Source: Erwinia sp. E_sp_B01_1
Lineage (GTDB): Bacteria > Pseudomonadota > Gammaproteobacteria > Enterobacterales > Enterobacteriaceae
Assembly: GCF_036865545.1 (NCBI RefSeq)
Contig: NZ_CP142208.1
Span: 2,418,001 to 2,482,000, forward strand
Length of the DNA stretch: 64,000 nt
Direction: 5' to 3'
A program made the translations under genes and the position numbers. Positions 28,480-37,540 of the stretch are shown here, in pieces (the first letter of the stretch is position 1; each line of letters opens with the position of its first letter). The notes below the pieces were generated by a model. The model saw only the letters and a program-made list of their open reading frames with translations, was not told the origin of the DNA and did no database searches.

Positions 28480-29415
28480 ATGATCGATCCCCTTGCCGAC
28501 GTCGTTACCTTACTGCGGCCCGGCACCCCCTATTCTAAAATGGTGGATGCCGCAGGGACCTGGGCCGTCCGGCGATCCGTTTCCGGCGACCCTTTTTACT
28601 GCGTTATCCTTCAGGGTTCCTGCTGGCTCTCGGTAGACGGAAAAGAGCCCCTGCTGCTTCAGGAGGAGGATTTTGTGCTAATCCCTGCCGCCGAAGGCTT
28701 CATCCTGTCCAGCCATCTTCCGGTAAAGCCTGAAGATTTCACTATGCCTGTCGCCCTTGCACCGGGGTATTTCCGCACGGGTTTGCAAAGCGGGCCCCCT
28801 GAGGTGCAAACCCTGGTGGGCCATTGTCTTTTTGGTTCGCCGGATGCCGGCCTGCTGGTGTCACTGTTACCGGATCTGGTGCATGTTCGGGGCGAGAAAA
28901 GGCTGGCGACGCTCCTGCAACTGGTGGGTGAAGAGTGTCGCGTGCAACGCCCTGCCAGAGAAGTTGTGCTGGCCAGGCTGCTGGAGGTGCTGTTGATTGA
29001 AGCGCTGCGGTCGACCACCGAAGCCTCAGCCTCGCCGGGGTTGTTACGGGGCATGGCCGATGAGCGACTGGCAACGGCAATCAAAAGGATGCATGAGATG
29101 CCAACCAGGGCCTGGACAGTGGCACAACTGGCCAAAGAAGCAGCCCTTTCACGCTCAACCTTCTTTGAACGTTTCCGTCAGGCGGTGGGCGTTGCCCCTA
29201 TGGCGTATCTGCTGGCCTGGCGGATGGCGATGGCCAAAAATCTGCTGTTGCGTAAACAGGGAAGCATAGCTGAAGTGGCCGGCCGCGTGGGCTACAGCTC
29301 CGCAAGTGCTTTCAGCGTTGCCTTTACCCGCTACGTGGGTGTGCCGCCAGCGCGCTACACCGGCGAAGATCCTGCACTCCCACCGGATGAAGTGACCGCC
29401 TGGCAACAGACGTAA
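28480..29415 (+). CDS. AraC-family transcriptional regulator (cupin-6 sensor type)
   Basis: 311 residues. The N-terminal AraC-type cupin domain (about 1-190) includes FYCVILQGSCWLSVDG and an allied helix. The C-terminal double HTH spans about 205-300 (TVAQLAKEAALSRSTFFERF, GSIAEVAGRVGYSSASAFS). Members with this N-domain often control divergent oxidoreductase genes and respond to aldehydes or quinones. Here the divergent gene is the SDR at 28379, the likely target. It ends 20 bp before a terminator that is shared with convergent oqxR. Confidence 0.87.
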   Translation: MIDPLADVVTLLRPGTPYSKMVDAAGTWAVRRSVSGDPFYCVILQGSCWLSVDGKEPLLLQEEDFVLIPAAEGFILSSHLPVKPEDFTMPVALAPGYFRTGLQSGPPEVQTLVGHCLFGSPDAGLLVSLLPDLVHVRGEKRLATLLQLVGEECRVQRPAREVVLARLLEVLLIEALRSTTEASASPGLLRGMADERLATAIKRMHEMPTRAWTVAQLAKEAALSRSTFFERFRQAVGVAPMAYLLAWRMAMAKNLLLRKQGSIAEVAGRVGYSSASAFSVAFTRYVGVPPARYTGEDPALPPDEVTAWQQT

Positions 29416-29420
29416 AAAAA

Positions 29421-29448
29421 CCGGGCATCCTGACGATGTCCGGCTTCT
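29421..29448. terminator. Terminator between the AraC gene and oqxR
   Basis: A 9-bp stem CCGGGCATC (29421-29429) with GATGTCCGG (29435-29443), one G-T wobble. It has a T-rich tract after it and an A run before it. It resembles the terminator at 27611-27639 over about 27 bp. Confidence 0.8.
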
Positions 29449-29466
29449 TTTTCCCTGAAAGCAGAA

Positions 29467-29949
29467 TTATGACTCTGCTGCTTCCCTGGCTCTGGTCGCT
29501 TCACAGCTGCCTTCAGGATTACGGCGATCGCGCTCATAAATCTCGGTCAGCGTATCTGCCACCGTGCGTTTAGCCAGCACGTTCATCGAAGCCTGTTCCG
29601 CTTCGCGCGCCAGTTCTTTGAAGAACCAGCAGGTATTGGCACTGACCAGGCAACGGGCCGGGACTTCAGGACGTCCTGCCAGCAACGGTTTATCTTCCAG
29701 CACTGAAGTATAAATATCACAAAGAGTAATCTCTTCAGCCGGGCGGCCCAGCCGGATGGTCCCCGTCCGGCCCAGTGTCGAAACAATGATGCCATCGCGG
29801 GTAAGCGGCACCATCATTTTACGAACAAAACTGGGATTGGCCTCCAGGCCTGCTGCCAGAATTTTGCTGGTGCTGCGTTTACCTTCCCGCTCTGCCAGGG
29901 CTATGCTGAGCACCATTTGTAAGGCTGTAGGAAAACGAATATCAAGCAT
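29467..29949 (-). CDS. oqxR: Rrf2-family repressor OqxR
   Basis: 160 residues of the Rrf2 family: an N-terminal winged helix (FPTALQMVLSIALAE, LEANPSFVRKMMVPL), the wing (GIIVSTLGRTGTIRLGR) and a dimerisation helix. By recall it is closely similar to Klebsiella OqxR, the repressor of oqxAB and rarA, loss of which raises fluoroquinolone and tigecycline resistance. Cys77, Cys100, Cys107 and Cys149 are visible, but the IscR spacing for an iron-sulfur cluster is not matched. It is convergent with the AraC gene. Intact here, so pump repression is presumably functional. Confidence 0.88.
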   Translation of the reverse strand: MLDIRFPTALQMVLSIALAEREGKRSTSKILAAGLEANPSFVRKMMVPLTRDGIIVSTLGRTGTIRLGRPAEEITLCDIYTSVLEDKPLLAGRPEVPARCLVSANTCWFFKELAREAEQASMNVLAKRTVADTLTEIYERDRRNPEGSCEATRAREAAES

Positions 29950-30169
29950 GTTCAGATCCTTGCTTTTAGCTGTGCGACACCTTTTTTAAGGCGGTCTTAA
30001 AAAGCATTAAAAATCAGTCAACTAGGAAAAACACTACCCGCTTAATATAACAAATATGGTTGCACTTTAGAAGGCGCGGCTTGAGCGATTACTGCTATTC
30101 CCCTTATCACCATGAATAATATGGGATTATGATCGCATTATTCAGCCGATCCCAGACCGGCTGCTGCTG

Positions 30170-31042
30170 TCAGCCTGTTTTCTCACTCAGATAGCGATAG
30201 ACCACTGAAAGGTCTTTTTCGCCGTATCCTGCTTCTACCGCCTCCTGCCAGACGTTGGAAATCAAACTCAGTCCCGGCAATTCGCTGGTTTTCGACGCCG
30301 CCAGCGCCAGGTTGACGTCTTTTAATGCCCAGGTCAGGTGCATCTGCGGCTCGAAGCTTCCCTCTTTGATCATCTCCAGTTTGCCTTTGACGTAAGGCAC
30401 TGCCAGCGGGCCGCCCTCCAGCACTGACCAGAGATCGTCGGGGGAAAAACCAAACTCTTTCGCCATCTGAGTGCTTTCTGATAATCCCTGAACCATCGAA
30501 ATCAGCCAGGCATTGACCACCAGCTTCATTTTGGTCGCCGAGCCAGCCGCGCCCAGCCATTTTGTGCCTTTTGAAATGGCAGCGAATACCGGTTCCACAG
30601 CGGCTGCACGCTCACGATCGCCGCTGGCAAGTACCACAATCTGCGCATTTTCAGCCGGGGTTTTGGTGCCGGAGACGGGCGCATCCAGGAATACCACGTC
30701 AGGACGCTGCTGCTGGAAAGTGGCGATCAGTTTTTCGGTTGATTCCACGCCGATGGTGCCCATCTGCACCACTATGGCACCCTGCTTCAGCGTGCTTATG
30801 GCCTGATCCAGCACCGATTCTGTGATACTGGCATCTGCCAGCATGGCGATCACCACATCAGCCTGTTCCACCGCCTGCTGTGGCGTATCAATCAGCCTGA
30901 GTCCGGCGTTTTCCAGATCTTCCCCACGGGCTCTGGTGCGGTTCCAGCCATAAGTGGTGAAGCTGTTTTTCAGTAAATTAGCGGCAAAGGCATGGCCCAT
31001 AGCACCTAATCCCAATACGGCTACAGAGGGACGTTGAGTCAT
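30170..31042 (-). CDS. NAD(P)-dependent beta-hydroxyacid dehydrogenase-like protein
   Basis: 290 residues starting at ATG 31042 (MTQRPSVAVLGLGAMG) with AAAGGAA upstream. An upstream frame to 31120 adds unrelated sequence. The Rossmann motif GLGAMGHAFAANLL, the substrate loop DAPVSGTK and the catalytic Lys region ATKMKLVVNAWL match the 3-hydroxyisobutyrate dehydrogenase/imine reductase superfamily. Retention of the Lys favours a hydroxyacid dehydrogenase over an imine reductase. It is divergent neither from nor with an obvious partner; the next gene on the same strand is an XRE regulator. Substrate unknown. Confidence 0.85.
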   Translation of the reverse strand: MTQRPSVAVLGLGAMGHAFAANLLKNSFTTYGWNRTRARGEDLENAGLRLIDTPQQAVEQADVVIAMLADASITESVLDQAISTLKQGAIVVQMGTIGVESTEKLIATFQQQRPDVVFLDAPVSGTKTPAENAQIVVLASGDRERAAAVEPVFAAISKGTKWLGAAGSATKMKLVVNAWLISMVQGLSESTQMAKEFGFSPDDLWSVLEGGPLAVPYVKGKLEMIKEGSFEPQMHLTWALKDVNLALAASKTSELPGLSLISNVWQEAVEAGYGEKDLSVVYRYLSEKTG

Positions 31043-31185
31043 AGCAAGAGTTCCTTTTGTTGTTGACGGGTGCGGCACGTCGGCCACCCTTCTTGATCCA
31101 GGGTAACGTAATGTCCGCAAAATTTCCTGTTTTATCAGGCATCAAACCGGTGGGAAATGCGTAAAAGAGTATGACCGTTTTAACA

Positions 31186-32040
31186 TTATTCTGCGGTTAT
31201 CTGGCTTAACGCGCGGGCGCTTATTTCATCATCAGGGATATAAACCAGCAGCCTTTCACCGTTCCTGGGCGCGGAGAACCAGTTATTCTGCCGCAGCGTC
31301 ATCGCGCCCACGGAAGGGTGAAAGAAGCGTTTTATCTGGTTTTCGATCGCCCTGATTTCGTAACGCTGCCAGATATCCCGAAACTCACCGGAACAGGCCA
31401 GCAACCGTTCGACCATCTCTTTCCAGTGCGGATCTTCCAGGTTATCGCCCATCTGCGCCCGAAATCTTGCCACCATTGTGGGCATCACGCTTTCCCAGTC
31501 CAGCATGGCATCGCGCCACGCCTGATGAGTAAATGCCAGAAAAATGCAGTTACGGTCTTCAGGAGGAAGGCTTTCTAAATTAACATTGACCAGACGCTGC
31601 CAGGCCTGGTTATACCCCAGAATATCAAAGCGGGCAGACTGGATTACCGCCGGCAACGGATTCAAAGCATCCAGGGTAATCTGCCCCTGTGCGGAGACCT
31701 TTGCGCAAACTTTAGCGGCTGCCTGCATCGGGAACTGGTGCCCCGCCAGCGAAAACAGGTGGCGGGTTTCCGCCTCGTTACACTGTAACGCGGCGGCGAT
31801 AGCGGTCAGGGTTTTCGTCGAGGCTTTGATCTCCCTTCCCTGTTCCAGCCAGGTATACCAGGTGACCCCTACATCCGCGATTTGAGCCACTTCCTCCCGC
31901 CTTAAGCCAGGCGTGCGACGATTTCGCATACGTGCCAGACCCAGCCTGTTGGGATCCAGACTTTCACGCCGGCGACGGAGAAAGGCACCAAGCAGCTGGC
32001 GATTATTTTCAGTAACAGGAATAACGGTAAATTCAGGCAT
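31186..32040 (-). CDS. XRE-family regulator with MmyB-like ligand-binding domain
   Basis: 284 residues. An N-terminal helix-turn-helix spans about 12-80 (TPGLRREEVAQIADVGVTWYTWLEQGREI). The C-terminal MmyB-like domain runs from about 105 to 270 (NPLPAVIQSARFDILGYNQAW, with typical WRDAMLDWE and LEDPHWKEMVERLL). Members of this group usually repress or activate a neighbouring oxidoreductase or exporter gene. Here it is divergent (about 117 bp) from a 14-TM exporter and upstream of the dehydrogenase-like gene on the same strand, so both are candidate targets. Confidence 0.87.
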   Translation of the reverse strand: MPEFTVIPVTENNRQLLGAFLRRRRESLDPNRLGLARMRNRRTPGLRREEVAQIADVGVTWYTWLEQGREIKASTKTLTAIAAALQCNEAETRHLFSLAGHQFPMQAAAKVCAKVSAQGQITLDALNPLPAVIQSARFDILGYNQAWQRLVNVNLESLPPEDRNCIFLAFTHQAWRDAMLDWESVMPTMVARFRAQMGDNLEDPHWKEMVERLLACSGEFRDIWQRYEIRAIENQIKRFFHPSVGAMTLRQNNWFSAPRNGERLLVYIPDDEISARALSQITAE

Positions 32041-32157
32041 GGCAAGGCCTCCGGCCGATACAGGTAGCTTTTATACCATGATAATCAAAAACTGGTACCC
32101 GTTTTACAGATCGCCGATGCTATGCCTCATTCTGCTTTCCGACAAGGTTTCCACCTG

Positions 32158-33564
32158 ATGAATAACTCAACCCTGGGCCGTAGCGGCCTGTTGGTTCTGC
32201 TGGCCGGGCAACTTCTGCCGATGATCGACTTTTCCATTGTGAATGTGGCGCTGGATGCCATCTCCTCTACCCTTCATGCCTCGCCGATTCAGCTTGAACT
32301 GATCGTGGCGGTTTATGGCATTGCTTTTGCTGTCAGCCTGGCGATGGGCGGCAGGCTCGGTGATAACTATGGCCGCCGACGCGTATTTACTTTGGGTGTG
32401 GTGGTGTTTGGCTTCGCATCGCTGCTGTGCGGCGTGGCGGGTTCGGTCTGGCTGCTGCTAATAGCGCGCGCCTTACAGGGCATTGGCGCGGCGCTGGTCG
32501 TTCCGCAAATTCTTGCAACGCTGCATGTATCCCTGCACGGGCGCGCCCATGCCCGCGCTATTGGCCTGTACGGCGGCATTGGCGGTCTGGCTTTTATCAT
32601 CGGCCAGGTGCTGGGCGGTTTTCTGATTGCAGCAGATCCAGGCGGCTATGCCTGGCGCAGCGTATTTCTGATCAATATTCCCCTTTGCGTACTGATCGTC
32701 ATGTTTGCGGCGAAAAGCATTCCGGAAACCAAAAAAGCGCAAAAGGTGTCGTTAGACCTGTCAGGGACATTGCTGCTGGCCAGTGCCATTGGCTGTCTGC
32801 TGATGGCGCTGGCATTAGGGCCTTTATTGCACTGGTCATGGCCTTGTATTCTGCTGCTCGCCGCTTTCCCTGTTCTGCTGATCCGCTTGTGGAAAGTTGA
32901 AGTTAAGCTGGAACAACAACAGGGAGCGCCGCTACTGCCGCCCAGCCTGATGCGGCTGAACGGCGTGCGTTTCGGCCTCTCGATTGCGGTTCTGTTCTTT
33001 TCCTGCTGGAGCGGATTTATGTTTGCTGTAGCCCTGACGTTGCAGTCCGGGTTGCACCTGACGCCCTTCCAGTCCGGTAATGCTTTTATCGCCCTGGGCG
33101 TGGCCTATTTTATCGGTTCAATCTGTTCCACGCGTGTAGTGGAGAAACTGGGCAGACTGGCCACGCTGTTGACCGGATGCGGCGTTCAGATGAGCGGCCT
33201 TGTGGTGCTGATGGCCACCTTTAACTGGGGCTGGCCAGACGTGGGCATTCTGGCGCTGATCCCGGCTACCGTGCTGATTGGCGCGGGACAATCGTTTATC
33301 GTCAGCTGTTTTTACCGCATTGGATTGTCTGATGTGCCTAAAGAACACGCTGGCGCAGGAAGCTCAATGCTTTCGACCGTACAGCAGGCAGCCTTTGGTC
33401 TGGGTCCAATGCTGTTAGGAACCCTGTACAGCCAGGTGCTGCAACATAACGGCAGTTATCATGATGCGGTGCTGACCGCCCTGGCCGCCGAGCTGTTCCT
33501 GATGATGCTACTGGTTATCCGCGCGGTAATGACCCGCCGGCGCCTGCAGATTCAGGCTGGCTGA
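32158..33564 (+). CDS. MFS drug:H+ antiporter, DHA2 (14-TM) family
   Basis: 468 residues from ATG 32158 (MNNSTLGRSG), preceded by an AAGG ribosome-binding site. A frame from 32122 is open but lacks one. About fourteen hydrophobic segments. DHA2/EmrB-QacA features are LLPMIDFSIVNVALDAIS (motif D1), GGRLGDNYGRRRVFTLG (motif A) and ALQGIGAALVVPQI (motif B). It is an inner-membrane exporter of hydrophobic compounds. The divergent XRE regulator is its probable controller. Substrate range not inferable. Confidence 0.88.
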   Translation: MNNSTLGRSGLLVLLAGQLLPMIDFSIVNVALDAISSTLHASPIQLELIVAVYGIAFAVSLAMGGRLGDNYGRRRVFTLGVVVFGFASLLCGVAGSVWLLLIARALQGIGAALVVPQILATLHVSLHGRAHARAIGLYGGIGGLAFIIGQVLGGFLIAADPGGYAWRSVFLINIPLCVLIVMFAAKSIPETKKAQKVSLDLSGTLLLASAIGCLLMALALGPLLHWSWPCILLLAAFPVLLIRLWKVEVKLEQQQGAPLLPPSLMRLNGVRFGLSIAVLFFSCWSGFMFAVALTLQSGLHLTPFQSGNAFIALGVAYFIGSICSTRVVEKLGRLATLLTGCGVQMSGLVVLMATFNWGWPDVGILALIPATVLIGAGQSFIVSCFYRIGLSDVPKEHAGAGSSMLSTVQQAAFGLGPMLLGTLYSQVLQHNGSYHDAVLTALAAELFLMMLLVIRAVMTRRRLQIQAG

Positions 33565-33699
33565 GTCTGACTGAAAAGTGACCTCCTGACTGCGCATGTC
33601 TTAAAAAACGTTACATTATCCCTGAGCGCGCAATGCTCACTTATTACGCTGTCGCTGTATCGGGCTGGAACAATTAATGAATCTGTCTATACTCAGCAG
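33565..33699. other. Intergenic region upstream of the candidate small RNA
   Basis: It follows the MFS gene and contains a possible -10 element TATACT at 33688-33693, with a poor -35 (CTGGAA at 33665-33670, spacing 17). No protein-coding frame is convincing. Confidence 0.4.
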
Positions 33700-33805
33700 C
33701 CGGCAGTTTTTTGCGTGGTAAAGGGCGATATCAGAAACAGGACTGCTTCAGGTGGTGACTGCAAAACCACATTGCTGTTCTGATTTACAAAATATCGCCT
33801 TTTTT
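33700..33805 (+). ncRNA. Candidate structured small RNA with intrinsic terminator
   Basis: The outer stem GGCGATAT (33724-33731) pairs with ATATCGCC (33792-33799). A second stem CAGAA(A)CAG pairs with CTGTTCTG, and an apical GTGGT/ACCAC hairpin caps it. Six T follow at 33800-33805. This nested fold ending in a U tract resembles a Hfq-type small RNA, about 106 nt if transcription starts near 33700 after TATACT. It could instead be an elaborate terminator of the upstream MFS gene. I recognise no known RNA family. Confidence 0.4.
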
Positions 33806-33887
33806 CGATGTCTTCTGCCGGATAAATAAAACACAATAAGCGCTCTTTTCTGGATTCCGCCCGATGTGGGATTAACTTTTTATCAAC

Positions 33888-35090
33888 ATGTCGTTAACTC
33901 CAATGCAATCAAATAGTCTTGTATCACGCAAAACGGCGTGGCTACGTGTTGTTATGTTAGCCATTGCTGCCTTTATTTTTAACACCACTGAATTTGCTCC
34001 TGTAGGTCTGCTGTCAGATATTGCGGCCAGTTACGCCATGAATACCGCCCAGGTTGGGTTGATGCTGACCATCTATGCCTGGGTAGTGGCGCTGCTCTCT
34101 CTGCCGATGATGCTGTTAACACGTCAGGTTGAACGGCGTTTTCTGCTGATTGCTATCTTCACGCTGTTCATTGCCAGCCATGTGCTGTCAACTTTTGCGT
34201 GGAGTTTCAATATCCTGGTGCTGTCACGTATCGGAATTGCGCTTTCCCATGCAATTTTCTGGTCGATCACCGCCTCGCTGGCCATTCGCGTGGCACCGCC
34301 GGGTAAAAAGACGCAGGCGTTGAGTATGCTGGCTACAGGCACAGCCCTGGCAATGGTGCTGGGATTACCGATAGGTCGTCTGATCGGTCAGTATCTTGGC
34401 TGGCGGATGACCTTCGGCATTATTGGCGTAGTGGCCCTGATCACCATGCTGTGCCTGGCGAAATTACTGCCTAAACTGCCAAGTGAACATACTGGTTCGC
34501 TAAAAAGCGTGCCGATTTTATTTAAGCGTCCGGCGCTGGTGTCGCTTTATTTACTGATTGCCGTTGTGGTCACCGCCCATTATACGGCGTACAGCTACAT
34601 TGAGCCGTTCCTGCAAAGCGTTGCTGCAATGGGGGGCAATTTCACTACCTTCCTGTTATTAATATTTGGCGCAGCCGGCATTGTGGGCAGCATATTGTTC
34701 AGCACCCTCGGCAATAAATTCCCGGCATTCTTTTTACTGGGGGCCATTGCTTTAATTTCACTTTGTATGCTGACGTTATTTGTGGCGGTAACCCACAGCG
34801 TGGCCATTTCGACGCTCTGTATTATCTGGGGAATGTCGATGATGATTATCGGGCTGGCTGTGCAGGTTCGTGTGCTGGCGCTGGCACCGGATGCCACCGA
34901 TGTTGCGATGTCGCTGTTGTCCGGAATTTATAATCTGGGTATCGGCGGCGGTGCACTGCTTGGCAACCAGGTCAGCCTGCATTTGAGTATGCAGAACATC
35001 GGCTATGCGGGCGGGATTATCGGTCTGATTTCACTGGCCTGGTGTGGCTGGAGTATGCGCCGTTATCCGCAGTTAAGGATCAACGGTTGA
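33888..35090 (+). CDS. sotB: Sugar/arabinose efflux MFS transporter SotB
   Basis: 400 residues with twelve membrane helices, matching E. coli SotB (YdeA) through most of its length: [83 protein letters not shown] and [19 protein letters not shown]. SotB exports arabinose, IPTG and related sugars. The start is either 33888 (MSLTPMQSN) or 33903; neither has a strong ribosome-binding site. It is followed by a terminator shared with rhaM. The link to the neighbouring rhamnose locus may be coincidental. Confidence 0.92.
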   Translation: MSLTPMQSNSLVSRKTAWLRVVMLAIAAFIFNTTEFAPVGLLSDIAASYAMNTAQVGLMLTIYAWVVALLSLPMMLLTRQVERRFLLIAIFTLFIASHVLSTFAWSFNILVLSRIGIALSHAIFWSITASLAIRVAPPGKKTQALSMLATGTALAMVLGLPIGRLIGQYLGWRMTFGIIGVVALITMLCLAKLLPKLPSEHTGSLKSVPILFKRPALVSLYLLIAVVVTAHYTAYSYIEPFLQSVAAMGGNFTTFLLLIFGAAGIVGSILFSTLGNKFPAFFLLGAIALISLCMLTLFVAVTHSVAISTLCIIWGMSMMIIGLAVQVRVLALAPDATDVAMSLLSGIYNLGIGGGALLGNQVSLHLSMQNIGYAGGIIGLISLAWCGWSMRRYPQLRING

Positions 35091-35096
35091 GATGAC

Positions 35097-35129
35097 AAAA
35101 CGGGACGAAATGATTCGCCCCGTTTTTTT
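35097..35129. terminator. Bidirectional terminator between sotB and rhaM
   Basis: A 13-bp stem with one mismatch (AAAACGGGACGAA at 35097-35109 against 35114-35126) followed by T run on the plus strand and by T run on the minus strand. It lies between convergent genes and overlaps the rhaM stop region. Confidence 0.85.
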
Positions 35130-35442
35130 ATGCCAGATAAAATACCGGTTTCAGTTCGGTGCTGACTGGGCTGCAATCCTCATTGGAAGGCATCAGTTCA
35201 CACATCGATCGCCACCAACGCTGACAGACATCCGTCTGTGCTACCGCATTCCAGCGCGCTTCCGATTCAATCTCCACCACCGCAAACAGCAGACTGCGCT
35301 GCTCGTCGAGAAAGATGCTGTAATGGTGTGCGCCGTGCGCTTTCAGCGTCTCAGCCAGTTCAGGCCAAATCGGATCGTGGCGTTGCTGATATTCCCGGTG
35401 TTTGTCAGGATGCACCTGCATCACAAAAGCTTTACGCAACAT
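35128..35442 (-). CDS. rhaM: L-rhamnose mutarotase RhaM
   Basis: 104 residues, full family length: [42 protein letters not shown] and [13 protein letters not shown] in short pieces. RhaM interconverts the alpha and beta anomers of L-rhamnose to feed the isomerase. The conserved His in VHPDKH and the Trp pair are present. It is the last gene of rhaBADM, overlapping rhaD by 11 bp. Cytosolic. Confidence 0.95.
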   Translation of the reverse strand: MLRKAFVMQVHPDKHREYQQRHDPIWPELAETLKAHGAHHYSIFLDEQRSLLFAVVEIESEARWNAVAQTDVCQRWWRSMCELMPSNEDCSPVSTELKPVFYLA

Positions 35443-36274
35443 GAGGATGCGTTGCCTCCAGCGCGGCCTGCCAGGGTTTCACACCGAAACGTTCTCCCAG
35501 CGCGATCAGTTCCTGAGTGGTGATACTTTGCTTCATGCCGCCCATCGACAGCACTTTAACCACCACCTCGGATGACTTCTCAGCGGTATCAATCAGGCCA
35601 AAGGTTTCATCCAGAGTTGGCCCAGCCCCGAAGATGCCGTGGAAAGGCCACATCACCAGGCTGTGCGAGGCCATCTGTTCCGCCGTTTTCTCGCCGATAC
35701 CGTCGGTGCCGGGCACCATCCAGGGGACAATCCCCACGCCATCAGGGAACACCACCAGACACTCGGTGCTGCCTTCCCACAACAGACGGGTGAAGCTGGC
35801 GGAATCAAGATCCACCACGTAACTCAGGGACATAAAGTGAGTGGCATGGCAGTGCATGATCACCCGGTCAACGCCACTGCTCGCCTTGATGCGCACGCTG
35901 TGAGACTGGAAGTGCGAAGCCAGCTCTGACGTTGGCAGGCCGCCGTTGCTCAGGCCCCAGTAGATGCTGTAGGCACGGCCATCCTCACTGACCTGCAACA
36001 GCACCAGGCTGTCTGCCGGATCGAGCTGGACATTGCGGAAAAATTTGCCGGAACCGGTGACCAGAAACCAGCAGTTGGCCAGTGCGGGAGCGGGCTGAGT
36101 CAGCTCCACCGTGCGTGGCACAGGATAGAAATCCCCGGCGAAAGGTTTGACCTCCTCCTCCAGCAAACGCAGGCTGACGTTGCCGCCATTACGCTCGTCC
36201 CAGCCTTTCAGCCACATATCCGTGGTGGCTTTGACCATTCCCTGCACAAACCAGGCATTCAGAATATTTTGCAT
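35432..36274 (-). CDS. rhaD: Rhamnulose-1-phosphate aldolase RhaD
   Basis: 280 residues, class II aldolase of the AraD/FucA fold. It cleaves L-rhamnulose-1-phosphate to dihydroxyacetone phosphate and L-lactaldehyde. Zinc-binding His residues are visible in [11 protein letters not shown], and [11 protein letters not shown] is the phosphate-binding stretch. Length and C-terminus are normal. It starts 9 bp after rhaA. The lactaldehyde it makes is the substrate of AldA encoded at 42469-43908. Confidence 0.95.
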   Translation of the reverse strand: MQNILNAWFVQGMVKATTDMWLKGWDERNGGNVSLRLLEEEVKPFAGDFYPVPRTVELTQPAPALANCWFLVTGSGKFFRNVQLDPADSLVLLQVSEDGRAYSIYWGLSNGGLPTSELASHFQSHSVRIKASSGVDRVIMHCHATHFMSLSYVVDLDSASFTRLLWEGSTECLVVFPDGVGIVPWMVPGTDGIGEKTAEQMASHSLVMWPFHGIFGAGPTLDETFGLIDTAEKSSEVVVKVLSMGGMKQSITTQELIALGERFGVKPWQAALEATHPHVA

Positions 36275-36283
36275 GTGACTTCC

Positions 36284-37540
36284 TTAGCGTTTGCTCAGCA
36301 CTTGTTGTTCATAATGACGGACATCACCCAACCAGCCAGCGCCAGCCGGAACATCGTGACGCAGACAGTAAGCTTCCCAGACGGCCTGCCACGGCAGGGA
36401 TTTCTGCTCTTCCAGCAGCGCCAGACGGCTGGTGTAGTCCCCTTCCTGCTCAAGTTTTTGCAGTTTTGCGACCGGTTCCAGCAGGGCGCGCAGCAGCGCT
36501 TTTTTCGCGTTGCGGGTACCTATCACCCAGGCTGCTATGCGGTTGATGGAGGCATCAAAGAAATCCAGCCCGATATGCACTTTATCGAACAGCCGCTGGC
36601 GAACGATCTCACTGGCGATCGCCTGAGTTTCATCGTCCAGAGTGACTACATGGTCACTGTCCCAGCGCACCGGGCGGCTGACATGCAGCAGCAGACGCGG
36701 CACGTAAAGCATTGCCGTGGAAATTTTGTCGGAGATCACTTCAGTGGGATGGAAATGCCCGGCATCCAGGGTCAGGGCCGTCTGGCGGCTGCTGGCATAA
36801 CCCAGACAGAATTCATTGGATCCCACGGTGTAACTCTCCGCACCAATACCAAACAGCTTGCTTTCGACCGCGTCGTAATGATGGGCAGGATCCAGCTTCT
36901 CGCTGATAATGTCATCCAGCGAATTCATCAGGCGCTCGCGCGGGCCAAAGCGATCGACAGTCTGATCTTTCATGCCGTCCGGCACCCAGATGTTCATGAT
37001 CGAAGGCGTCCCCAACTGCTCACCGAACGAGGCTGAAATTTTGCGGCTGGCTTTGCAGTGTTCAATCCAGAACTGGCGGATCTCAGGATTGCTGTGGGCC
37101 AGCGTAAAACCGTCTTCGCTCAACGGGTGAGAGAAGCAGGTCGGATTGAAATCCAGCCCCAGCTCGTTGCGCTTCGCCCACTCTACCCACTGGCTGAAAT
37201 GTTCTGGCCTGATGTCGGTGCGATCCACCGGACTGTCGCTTTCAAGGTAGATGGCATGAAGATTCAGGCGTTTCGGGCCGGGAATCAACGCCATTGCCTG
37301 GTCAAGATCGGCGCGTAGTTCAGCGGCGTTACGGGCCTTGCCGGGATAATTACCGGTGGCCTGAATGCCGCCTGTCAGGGCGCCCTGGGGGTTCTCAAAC
37401 CCTTTCACGTCGTCCCCCTGCCAGCAGTGCATGGAGACAGGCAGCTTATCCAGCTGTGCCATCGCAGCGTTAACATCAATGCCGATCTCAGCGAAACGCT
37501 GTTTCGCCAGCTCAAACGCCTGCTCGATTGCTCGGGTCAT
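36284..37540 (-). CDS. rhaA: L-rhamnose isomerase RhaA
   Basis: 418 residues from ATG 37540 ([16 protein letters not shown]). A longer frame to 37588 exists, but AAGGAG at about 37550 is well spaced only for 37540, whose ATG overlaps the rhaB stop (ATGA), and E. coli RhaA begins at the equivalent point. Family blocks are [68 protein letters not shown] and [17 protein letters not shown]. It converts L-rhamnose to L-rhamnulose with Mn2+/Zn2+; the His and Asp/Glu ligands of these blocks are present. Confidence 0.95.
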   Translation of the reverse strand: MTRAIEQAFELAKQRFAEIGIDVNAAMAQLDKLPVSMHCWQGDDVKGFENPQGALTGGIQATGNYPGKARNAAELRADLDQAMALIPGPKRLNLHAIYLESDSPVDRTDIRPEHFSQWVEWAKRNELGLDFNPTCFSHPLSEDGFTLAHSNPEIRQFWIEHCKASRKISASFGEQLGTPSIMNIWVPDGMKDQTVDRFGPRERLMNSLDDIISEKLDPAHHYDAVESKLFGIGAESYTVGSNEFCLGYASSRQTALTLDAGHFHPTEVISDKISTAMLYVPRLLLHVSRPVRWDSDHVVTLDDETQAIASEIVRQRLFDKVHIGLDFFDASINRIAAWVIGTRNAKKALLRALLEPVAKLQKLEQEGDYTSRLALLEEQKSLPWQAVWEAYCLRHDVPAGAGWLGDVRHYEQQVLSKR

